Below, in pieces: positions 47,040 to 57,804 of a stretch of 64,000 bases of DNA. The DNA comes from Phascolomyces articulosus (Eukaryota > Mucoromycota > Mucoromycetes > Mucorales > Lichtheimiaceae): the NCBI GenBank assembly GCA_025677815.1, contig JAIXMP010000023.1:310001-374000 (forward strand). The letters are read 5' to 3'. The first letter of the stretch is position 1. Each line of letters begins with the position of its first letter. The notes under the pieces are model-generated. The model had not been told where the DNA came from. It saw only the letters and a list, made by a program, of their open reading frames with translations, and made no database searches. The position numbers were made by a program, and so were the translations under genes.

Positions 47040-50000
47040 TGTGGTATGTATGCTTTTTTTTTTGCTAAAGGAATGAATAATAAGATCAATATATATGGGT
47101 GTTCTTGTAAAATATTAATAATAAGAAAATTGATACACAAAATGGAAGAATCGATGATGGTTATTGAAATTGGGCACATCCTTTATATATTATTGTTATC
47201 TATCGTTACCACTTAATAATTTAAAACAGACAAAGGATAATTCTATTGTATATAATACGTGCTAAATTAAAAAAAGCAAGATAATAACAAGGTTCCAATG
47301 AGAAACGGCGTTAGTATAGATTTATCTTTGTTCTTTCTATTACCACCGGTAATATTCGGGTATAGTGATGCTCGTTCAAAAATAAAATTCTGTTTCAGGA
47401 AAAATGCGTGTGGGTGGAAATGGGTTTCTTATTGAGCATTATTCAATACATACTAACATTGTATTATTTAAATAACATTTTTTTCTTCATTATAATAATA
47501 TATTCACTTATTATCATATTTAAAAAGGCTGATCATAATCCCTTTATTATGTTTTCGACGGTGTAATTAAAAATTTGAGTATTTACATTACCTTGTACCT
47601 ATATCATATGCGTGTAAACCATAATGAATCACAAAGAATAACAAAGAAGATTTGTACTTTTTATAAAAAATGAGCTTATAGTATTACTTTTTTATTATAT
47701 ATTTCTTTAAAAGGAAGCCTATTTGCCTTTTATGATGTGAACATGGTTTCATAAATACTATTTATTGTATATAGTCTTCGTATCTATAACCGATCAATAT
47801 TTCCTAGTAAGAAAATCCAAAAAAAAGTTAAAGATGGTGTGAATCTGTGATTGGGTGAGAGAGAGGTGCCTTAGTTATATGAAAAGTAAAACGATGTAAT
47901 GGGGAACTGTTTCACCACGACGGAAGTATGTGATGTTATTGTGGGTGAATGCAGCAGTGAATAATGCAATAACACCTAGTAATGATCATATTGCGTACTG
48001 TAATTTGCTTTCTTGTATTTGAGTTGGTTTCAGAGAATGGATCTAGTAGAGCTAATCGTATAGCAGAATGAGAATAAATTCCAATATATAATAGGCATAT
48101 TCAGAATTAAATTATAGTCATGAAACATAAAAATCTTAAATTTCATCCTTTGTTTTTTTTTTTCAGATATAATAATATGTTTATATGTCATAGAAAGCAT
48201 GACTTAAGTCATAAAACATAAATTATAATGTTTTTTTTTAGCAAACTTGGAAATTAGCTGCCATTTTTTTTGCGTTTTATGATTATGATTTAATTCTGAA
48301 TTTGCCTATTTTATACTTGGATCAAAGGTTGTGATTGAAGAGGTAGAACATCGTATATTTCTTGCTTAAAGAGGACGCAATGCCAAAATTCATTGTGGCG
48401 AATGTTTATGTTTCACAAGAACAAACTCTAAAATGGTAAGTGGTTGCATCTAAATAGCTTTTTTTCTCATTCCAGAAGAAACTTCTTTGTAATCATGTCC
48501 ATTTAACAGCAAGTACACAGTGCAATATTATAGATTATTTCTAAGCGAAAAGAAGATCATTCACCATCACAAGCACTATCCTCGTCAATGAAACCCGAAT
48601 AATGATAAACACATCATCATTGTGAAAAATATAAAAGGTATCACGAATAGAAAATAAAAAACGATATAGGAATACGTTGAGACTGTTATATAGATTTATT
48701 TCAATAAAAGTAATGATGATTCAACTACCTTATAAAATTGAGGTCCTTTTATACTTTTCGATGAAGTGTTTATTTCTAATTATTTATCTATTGTCGGGTA
48801 CGTGTTTATATGAGTCCATAGAGATGAGGATTGATATTTGTTATTGTTAATTTACGCCTTATGCTAAGAGGGCGTTTATTCATTTCTTATTTTCTTATTG
48901 TTGAACATTATACCTTATTTGGTATACCGTTCTAATTCACACCATTTCATAATAATGGCGTTATTCTATTTTATTTATTATTTATTCTTTTCTTCCTCAT
49001 TTAAATTTAGATACACCTATTTGGCGTATTCTTTTCATATGGACACGACAATCATCTACATCAGTAAAGGAATACTTGAATTCTGCACTTCTACGGCAAT
49101 AAGAATGCTTTATAATACTTTATAGTAAAATATATTTCAATAATAATAATGCTGTTACTAATAATGAAATAATAATAATAAAAATAGTAAAAGAAAATGT
49201 TAACTATTGTAATCCCCAGTGATTTCACCGCCTCCTTTTTGTTTCTTTTTTTCTTCTTTCTTTTTTTTCCTATTCCTTTTCACTATATATTACTTATTAT
49301 CTTTATCATTATTACTATCATTATCATTATTTTTATTATATTAGGCTACTCTTGTTATCAATTTATTTTGTTATTATATATATTATCATCAGTATCTTTT
49401 TTTCATTATTTTTGTATTAGAAATAGCAATGATGTTCACATAAAGCCAAAGGCCTTTTTTTTCCATTCATGCAACCAACCTATTGATCATGCATCCATCC
49501 ATAATTGTGTAACCTGCATATCGTTCCTGAATCTGACCTTAATATCCAATATTGAGACTTTTAATTGTGAAGTGATGTTACTTCTTGGTCCTGCTCGACC
49601 TTCTTGTTTATTCCATCACTTCGACATTATTCTCTATTACCAAGGATCTTGGCCAACCAATAACCTTATGTCCCATTTATATATGCAATACGATTGGATA
49701 TTATTCCTCGCTAAGTTGTCTTCTGCCAAGAATAATTGGTTGCTGCGCTGCTTTGGAAAAAGTATAAAAGGCCAGGATTTATGAACTGAAATAAATAATC
49801 ATCGAATATTTTACTAAAAGAATAAATTAACATTCTTATCCCTCGATCACTCAAATACTGAATAATCATATTTGTTTTATATTCTTGATACAATTCATAT
49901 CCACCCAATTGCTTATTAAAAGCCTTATTTTATCTAACCACTTGATCCAACCAATTTACATACAAGTCTTCTCAATTTCTACAATAACTTAAGACCATTT

Positions 50001-50150
50001 TTATTAGGTATATCGCTGTAGTATACGTTAATTACTACTGGTGCTCACTATATTAAACTACCATTATCTGTAATCCACCTAAATCCTATCTTAAAATTAA
50101 GGGTTACACTATTAAACGGACTAAGGAGCGCTACAGAATGATAGTCATCC
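47040..50150. other. 3.1-kb region without confident genes
   Basis: It contains the inverted-repeat element at 48081-48320 (listed separately). The plus-strand frame at 49197-49784 is mostly Phe, Ile and Leu in its first third and lacks any domain or splice partner, so it is not called. The remainder is AT-rich with no recognised feature. Confidence 0.45.
48081..48320. mobile_element. 240-bp inverted-repeat (fold-back/MITE-like) element
   Basis: The left end, beginning CCAATATATAATAGGCATAT and running on through TCAGAATTAAATTATAGTCA, matches the reverse complement of the right end, beginning CCAAGTATAAAATAGGCAAA, over about 54 bp with a handful of mismatches. A third, internal copy of the TCATAAAACATAAA motif lies near 48210-48223. 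No open frame lies inside. No clear target-site duplication could be seen, so it may be an old insertion or a fold-back repeat. Confidence 0.6.
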
Positions 50151-51851
50151 TCAGATTCGTACTGGTTGACCAGATGATTTACGTACCCATGAAAGAGTGG
50201 TTGCGTTTGGATTGCTTCTATCAGCATTACGCAACTCTATGGCAGTCGTACTAATGATTTTCTTTTAAATATAAAAGTTAGGTCATTATACAGTCACGCA
50301 TATTTGAAAAAAATTCATGAGCTCTACCAACCTTCACTTGGGGCAAACTACTGATGATGTCTGGAACAAGTAAAGCTCCTGCGGTTCTATGACAAGTTTA
50401 AACTTGTTTAACTCTGTCATCACGTCACTCCTTCGTTTTGTAAATTCATTCGAAAAGTCTTACATGCTTCACCTGTGGTGTTTTTACAGTGTTACTAATC
50501 TACTCGCGAACAAAAGTATGCCATATATTGATAGGAATACAAAACAAAGAATTTACCTTGCACAAGCATGCCGCATACTTTCGGGCTGCTTACTCCGGTT
50601 AGTGCTAAATCGTCAGTCATCAGTTTCATTTCTTTTCCTAATTTTGTCATATCAGAGTAGGGACCAGGTAAAGAATTAGGTTTCTTCATCTCCATTGCCA
50701 AAAGGTCGAACTTTTGGATTCTTTTTTTGGTATACACTGTAAAATCAGGTTCAAACTTGTCTTCATAAATATTTGCTTCCCCATTTTTACAAGCAAACAG
50801 CATTGAACTTGCCCTATGGATATTTTTGTAAATAAATTTAATTAATACACTTTGTTATAAAGTTTATAGGTTTCTTAGTAACAAGATATGTTATATCATA
50901 TAAGCATCACATACCACTTGGGAAGAAGCAAATTCGAGCTTTGACAGAACACATGATCAAGAAATACGTTAAGATAAAGATAACCAAAAGTATCTTCGGT
51001 ATGTTTATGGTCTGTCCAGCTGGGCAGTTTTTTAATAATGGCGTTGAAAGCATCAGCAATAATCATTACTGATTCATCATCTTGTTGGCTAGCCTCGAAT
51101 AAGTACTTAATGAACGTGTTTCTTTGATTCTTCGTTCGTTCTTCTTCATCAACACCATTGTCCCGCTTCAGCAAACCAGAATCTTTACATTTCAAAAAAC
51201 GATAACCAAGCATCTAGTATACAACAACAATAATAGAAGATAATCATTATTATATATTTGGTCCTGCGCTTTCAATATTATCAAAGTGAATAGCATCTCT
51301 TACATTGGTCATTTCTGCACTCCACCTCATAGCTATTTCATTTGGAATCTCGAAAGCTTCAAAACGGTTGAGAGAACGGTAAATTTTGGTATATTGATGC
51401 TTATCCATATGGTTTAAGCAGGAGGTTTTATGTGATGATGTAAAAAAGTAAATATGATACAAGGAGCTATAAAAAAATAACAATAAGTATTTGGGAACAA
51501 AACTGCATAATGCGTAGCAATAATATATTATAAAACACTTACAGAACGCGATCGTCAGATAATGTTTTGCTTCCTTTGTTATTAATATGGAGCGATTGGT
51601 GTCGGTGCTTCAGTAAGGAAGGGAAGAGGTCAATTCTGGAAATAGTCCACTAGTAGTTGACACCTATTATTTGACAACAATATCCATTAATTAGTTTAAA
51701 CGGTATATATAAAATCTAATTAACATTCGTATATTGTATATAATATAAAAGCACTAACAGTGAACGCGGGATTTTCGGCTACTTGATTTTCACAGCTACC
51801 ACCATAAACTGTGTAATTGTACTTTACACGCTTTCTTGGGTTGTTATCCAT
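50151..51851 (-). pseudogene. Decaying gene for an uncharacterised protein with a PD-(D/E)XK-like motif
   Basis: Minus-strand exons that fit in phase are 51635-51543, 51466-51304, 51213-50915 and 50813-50557, followed by 50261-50151 as the last exon. The first exon probably starts at 51851 (MDNNPRKRVKYNYTVYGG), but its junction is uncertain. The exon at 50813-50557 has EPDFTVYTKKRIQKFDLLAM followed by EMKKP, an acidic residue plus ExK spacing that recalls PD-(D/E)XK nucleases, then YSDMTKLGKEMKLMTDDL. Between 50332 and 50500 the expected continuation (EACKTFRMNLQNEGV, MTELNKFKLVIEP, ALLVPDIISSLPQVK) appears in three different frames with stops, indicating at least two frameshifts. A splice from 50557 to about 50390 would bypass them and shorten the protein. 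Function unknown. Confidence 0.5.
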
Positions 51852-52744
51852 TTTGGAATATTTGCACTCCCTTATTTCACCCCAACTGGTTCTCAATTGT
51901 GTGCATGATTTTTATATGAGCAGAAATTTTACGTTAGCCAGTGTTTTTTTTTGACAAAAACCTTTCTACCATTTCGAAATGTTCAACATGGAGTTGGTAA
52001 ACTAATCATAACGAAGCTAGTTAATATAATCAATAGATGTTATTTTCATTGTAGAAGCCAAAGGATGTCAAAAAAAATTATCATTACTGTGTAGAAGAAT
52101 AAAAAGAGAATGGAAATTTACTTCAAAACCAGTTGGGGTGATATAAGGGCATGCCCATTTTTTGACTTCGTAGAATGATATAGATGGTCATAAAAATCAA
52201 TTCTATCAAGCGCTTTTATTTATCAGCAAGTAAAAAAAGTGAAAAATTATGATTCAAAGTTGGAATGTTTACTTAATAACTTCTCGAAGTTGTCCATCTT
52301 TTTACGTGCTACGTATGACATAATAGATAATACAGATATAGTGATTATGTAATTTAAACCATGTTGCAAAGTGAATATAAACCTCAACACTCTAATAAAA
52401 GATGATAACAACAATGTCGTAAAAAAGGGTTGCTTTATCTCAAAATATCGAAAATTTTCTTGGTGTTGATCCTCTTGCCACTATGCATTACTTTGAACAA
52501 AAAGAATGCTTTTATATAGATGCATATGACAGAAGGCTTACAAGGCAAAAAACTGAAAAAAAAAATGCAAAGAAAAATATTGATCACATTGTAGAATCTT
52601 TGATATGCATAGATAAATATCATAGAAAATGAACAATGGTCTTTTTTATACAACATATGAAAGAAACAATAGCTATTACCAAATATAGACTTTTATAGAA
52701 CATGATTGTTACACTTTTTACTTGTTGTCCCCTTGTCGTCGAGT
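51852..52744. other. Intergenic region without recognised features
   Basis: AT-rich sequence upstream of the decaying gene. The short frame at 52435-52656 has no domain and is not called. Confidence 0.5.
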
Positions 52745-53002
52745 CTATAAGTCGCGCACCATAGCGTGTTGCATATTGCGAATCCATTTTATATATTTTT
52801 TCGCTTTTCCAAATAAATCGTTGCGCAAACCAAAGTTTCGCAAAAGGTGGAATTGCTGACTGTATGGATCATCGTTCGTAACAGCGAGATAACTTTTCAT
52901 CATATATAACGCGCTGAAGTAGATTGATGCAGAAAATGGATCGCATATTACTAATATCCTTGGTTTTATTACATGTTGTGAATAGTTTGACAGAAAGGTC
53001 AC
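52745..53002 (-). pseudogene. Gene fragment, probable 3'-terminal exon
   Basis: An open frame of about 85 residues reads DPFSASIYFSALYMMKSYLA, then NDDPYSQQFHLLRNFGLRND, and stops at 52745. Composition looks coding and the frame follows a possible acceptor (TTTAAG), but no start codon or upstream exon was found and the sequence 5' of it runs into AT-rich DNA and then the MITE. It resembles the C-terminal part of fungal lineage-specific families, but I do not recognise it. Confidence 0.35.
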
Positions 53003-53284
53003 TTAAATTTAGCTTTATATATTTGTAACGATTATAATGCGTATATTACGTAGACACTCTTTGTTTAATGGTTACATATTCGCGCGTTTATTATTTAGAA
53101 TATTATTTATAAAAAATATCCACACGTTACATCGCATGCATCTAAATAATAAATCCTTGGTACCAACATTTCACTTCCTAATGTCCCGATGAATCAGTGA
53201 TCTGCATTTCAGAGTGCCCATATTATTTTCGCTTGTTCATTGAAAAATAGGGAACTGTCTATTTAAATATTTTATACATTCTTA

Positions 53285-53599
53285 GAGTGGGTGCAGCGGG
53301 GATGTTAAATTGAACTGTAAACAAATTTTACAATTTTCTTGTTTTTTTTGCAGCAGCCGAGACTGTAAAATAGAACTGTAAATTTGATGAATTGTAAATT
53401 TCTTCGAGAAAGTTGTAAATTTGCAATACCAACGTGAGGTATTGCAAAATTTGCTTTTCAGCTCCACTTAGTTTTTACTTACAATCCAAGTTACAATCCA
53501 CCGCTGCTGTAAACAACAGTTGTAGTACCATCTGAATTTTACAGTCCCAGTTTACTGAAAATTTACAATTTTTTTTACAGTCTACCGCTGCGCCCACTC
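53285..53599. mobile_element. 315-bp MITE with TTA target-site duplication (PIF/Harbinger-like)
   Basis: The left end GAGTGGGTGCAGCGG and the right end, which reads GAGTGGGCGCAGCGG on the opposite strand, form 15-bp terminal inverted repeats with one mismatch. The element is flanked by TTA on both sides (53282-53284 and 53600-53602), a 3-bp duplication typical of PIF/Harbinger transposons. Inside are many short ACTGTAAA and TTGTAAATTT repeats in both orientations and a hairpin in the middle (AAATTTGCAATACC paired with GGTATTGCAAAATTT, 53412-53450). There is no transposase, so it is non-autonomous. Confidence 0.85.
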
Positions 53600-53602
53600 T
53601 TA

Positions 53603-55868
53603 TTATTAGTGATTGTATGCAATATGTTTCCTGCGGCAGATAATGATGGATGGAATATTATAATTGTTAGAGTAAATTCAGTTTGTTCTTGCTGTCCTGG
53701 CTGAAACTCATTCACATGTTACATTTGCTTTTGTAACAATTGCAATTGCTTTTGATATCAATTGTATTTGCTTTTGATAGAATTTGCATTTGCTTTTACA
53801 AATTATTGCAAAAGCAAATAGTATAAATAGAAGATTAATTTCGATTAGAAAATCCTCAGTTCTTTAGTTCTTAGCTCTTATTTCTTAGTTCATTACTTTA
53901 TTCTTTTAATAAAATATCTTAAACTTATCCTTTACTTCAGACTTTTATCTTTTGAATAAGTAATATAATACATTTTCCTCTATTATTTTATCATAATAAG
54001 ACTATTTTTCATGTAGTTTCAGACGTATAATTCCTGATAACAAGAACTCCCACACTACCTACTTTTATTTATTTTATTATTTGATCCATTACTGATCATT
54101 TTATACGCCTTTTGTTAATATCATTACCACTTTATTTACTCTTTTCAGAAGGTTCTTTACCGCAAATAGAACGCTTCAATAGTTTCCATTGCCGTGTGTT
54201 AAAAAACAAGACTTGTTTTCTCTTCTTTTTTTTAAACGCCTGTATTTTTTAAAACCCGTTTTCTTCTTTTTCTCTGCCTCGTTCTCTTTCTCTTTTTTTC
54301 TCCTTCCTTTTTTATCTTATTACCTATTACAAAGAAGGACATTTTTTAGCTTTTGAGATTGCTTGAATGGCATTCTAGGATGTGCGAGCAACTTTAGCAA
54401 AAGAAGCTAATGTTCCTATGTTTATGGAATTATTGTATATTGTTAGCGCAGATTGTGATAAAGCATGTACACTTATAACCAGCATAGAAACATTAACACT
54501 TTATATCTTTTATATAAGAACTAACCAGAATTTTGCCAGTAGACATGTTGCCGAAATAGTAATCTGTTTGGTCGAATTTATTATGAAAAACATATTGACA
54601 TCTGCAACAATTACAATTGTTATTGGTACTAGGTCTATCTGCCGACTGGCACCACTGTATGAATCCAGTAAATTTCGATACTTTTATGGTCGCTGTCATT
54701 CGAATTTTATCCTCCATAAATATTTATGTTATACATGAGAACCTAATAATAATAATAATAATAATATATAATAATAGTAAATAAATGCAGACACTCGATT
54801 ATTTGCACAAGACTTGATATACTATAAAGCTGACTGATGATTTTTACGCTGATGATTTCGAAAGTTGACATTATAGTAGTTAAATTTAAAATAGCTCAAA
54901 GATATCGAAACGCTCCAGGGAATAGCAAATTCTGTTATTATAAATATTCATTCTTCCCCATCCAAATAATTCAACCATGTAATCTTATGTGGCAGGATGA
55001 ATAGATAAATGTTCTTCAAAGAACTGTGAAGAGAAGAAGTGGAAATGAGAGTATTCAGGATCAGAATTTTATAGCAAAAATGTGTTCAAGAACACCTGCT
55101 AATCTTTGGAATTACTGGTGGCAATGCTTTTGTAAGACATGGAAGAAATCAATGCTTTGTACGCTACTTATCAAATTATTAAGATTGATGGAAGCATTTG
55201 ATGAGAGTAAAAGATCTATTTTTTTTGTGTTATCAATGTAACTAAATCATTATCATCATCATCATTATCATCATCATGATCTTTTTCCGTGGCTATACTT
55301 ATTGGTTTGTAGTATGTCATTATAATAGAATATGCTATACTTTTTCCTTTGTTCTTCTGTCTGTTAAGACCATCACCTTTGCTGAAACAGTGATGTTATT
55401 GTCTTATCATACAATAACCATGAGGCATAAAAGCTTGTAATAATCGAATGTTTAGTTGTAGAAAAGTTGAATAAATTAATAATTTGTCTTTTTTTTTGTA
55501 CAAATAATTATTATATAAACATAAGAGACATGGCTGTAAGTTCATTTATATTTATCACTCCAGCTTAAACCTCCAACTTACTATACTGCAAGTCATAGTC
55601 AAACTATTGGTATTGATTGATGAGTTTTTATCTGATTAGACCGTTAAATTCGTTTAAAAATAATTAATGTATCGAATCGTTATGCCCCTCATAGATAGTC
55701 TTAATTACTGTTGTTGCATATTAAGTTTAACAGTGTATTTATGATACATTGATCAAATTGTTAAATAAATAGAAAACTTGTTATATATATAGAGGTTAAC
55801 GTAAGCTTAAAAAATTACTGCTAAAGTATAAATAATAATGATAATAATATAGAGGAAATAAGTATAGT
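53603..55868. other. Region of decayed coding fragments and AT-rich sequence
   Basis: No intact gene is supported. A plus-strand frame at 54382-54738 starts plausibly after a TCTAG acceptor (DVRATLAKEANVPMFMELLY) but loses coding character, and the overlapping minus-strand frame at 54493-54717 has a Cys-rich stretch; neither has matching exons. 55026-55241 also looks like a fragment. A T/C-rich stretch occupies 54220-54320. Confidence 0.35.
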
Positions 55869-57804
55869 TTAATCAACACGGAATCGATCATCATCTGTAG
55901 GGCAGTAGATCTATTTTTGTTTTTATAAAAGTTGTCATTAAATTGTGTAGACCATTAGGTATTTACCATTGTGACATATTCATGCATAATAGCATAGTAT
56001 AAAAAAAGTTACATACCTGTTGGTTTGCATCGTACTCAAGCTTTCCCTCTGGGAATTCGGCTTGAGAAAGGAACAATGTATTCCAAATAACCTAATCACA
56101 TTCATTTAAAAGATTTCAGCACATGAGAATTTGTTACCCTTACTCATATTACGAGATAAAGTATACTAATATAACCATAATGAATTACCTTTGCAACCCA
56201 TTGATGAGCAAGTTTTCCGGGATGGAAACAATCGACATTGCTAGTAATAATAATAAAAATAATAAAAACTGGTAAGATAACTGCGTTACAAATATATATA
56301 CATATTTTAATTATTGTACCTCATGACTTCGAGTGGGAAACCTCCAACGTTGATATTAGCAGGTGTGTATCTTAAAGCAAATTGATCCGATTCTTGGGCC
56401 TTGTATTTGTTATAGACGTTCATAATTTGGTCATTGTAACTGTCTGATAGAGCATCCATTCTTGTAAGAGCATCACCAGCTTCAAGGAAACATGAACATT
56501 CAACGCGATTCAAAATAGCATCAGGGTTGTTAAAGAGAGGTCGACAGTATTCTTGTCCTTTGGTTAATTCATAAACATCAGAAACATGGAAACTGCCGGC
56601 AAGATTTACAAGTACACGAGGCACTTCGTTACGAATACGTTCAATAGCCGCTTCGATGTATCCACCAAACTTTTCAGTAGTGACTTCACCGCTGAATGGA
56701 TTCAAGCAAGATGCACACTGGTCGTTGCCTAATAAGAAAAATAAAGTCAATTGGTACCTTTGTTTTATATATTATATACACTTATCGAATAAACCGATAA
56801 CAGCAATTATACAATATAATAAATATAACATTCGCTCTACACTTACTTCCGATTTGAATAGTGATCATTTTCCAGTCAGTCTCAAAGTTTACATTAGGAA
56901 GTTCCTTCATGCGTGGAATAAGATAGTCAAGTTCGTCGTCCAAGTTCATAGCAATTGCACCGGATAAAGCTGCATTAAGAACATCCACTTTGGGGTTTCC
57001 TATTTTTCAAAAAAGCAAAAAATGATCATTAGTAAAAATTATACCTATTTTATCTTTTATTCTCTTCCCATATTTTGCTTAACAATAATCAATGTAAAAT
57101 ATATTATATAAAACGAACCAGCTACTTACTGAACATATCCAAGCACAAAGTGCCTTAATTTATATACAACAAAATATAGATAGATAGATTTATGAACGGT
57201 GAGTGAATTATACTTAATTTTTGCGAGTGAACTGATAATAAATAATGAGTATAATCAAAAGTTATAATTTATATACCGTGACAAATAGTAGCAATATGGG
57301 AGCCTTCTGAGGGTCCTTCAAGACTAGAGTTATAATGGTTGACAAAGTTGGCAAGAGTAATTGCTCCGTCGTCGCCACCGATACCCCAACTCTGACCGCG
57401 AAATTCTGTTACAGCGCTTATATTTAATATACCGGTACCACCCTCACCATCATTAATGCCTTCCAAAGCAAAGCCAGCCATGATACTAGAAAAAATAGCA
57501 ATCATTAATTTTCATTTTAATTAGCTATGTTATCTTCTTCGCATATCGTATAGAAAGTCTTTAATGACGCTATTTTATTTTAATAAATATACCTGTCACC
57601 CAGAGCAGCAATGACCTTGATATCATCAGGACGTAAATCGCGAGGACTTGTTGGACCTGTTGTGCGTGGAGTTAATTGAGGACATTCACTAATACTTGAT
57701 GCGTACGTTGAACCAGCCAAAGCAGCAGTTTGTTGAATGAACGCCGTACTGGAGAACATCAACATGCCCAATGTAGCGAGTGTCTTCTTTCCAAAAAATG
57801 GCAT
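55869..57804 (-). CDS. Secreted phospholipase B, GDSL/SGNH family (PLB1-like)
   Basis: Eight minus-strand exons (57804-57593, 57485-57277, 57153-57130, 56999-56847, 56728-56320, 56240-56189, 56091-56017, 55910-55869) give 391 aa. The N-terminus is a signal peptide: KK then a hydrophobic stretch to about residue 28. The SGNH blocks are present in order: nucleophile Ser71 in ALGDSIMAGF, SGAIAMNLDDEL, GSNDQC, and the catalytic DCFH in SNVDCFHPGKLAHQW. The preceding RPDDIKVIAALGD is characteristic of PLB1-type lipases, which remove acyl chains from phospholipids. Paired cysteines fit a secreted protein. Exon 3 is a 24-nt microexon. Confidence 0.93.

Noticed and set aside
49197..49784. 195-codon plus-strand open frame
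   Set aside because: The first third is a Phe/Ile run from low-complexity DNA and the rest has no recognisable domain or partner exon.
54382..55241. Plus- and minus-strand frames in the 54-55 kb stretch
   Set aside because: They overlap on opposite strands, lack matching exons and change coding character midway; mentioned only as possible fragments.
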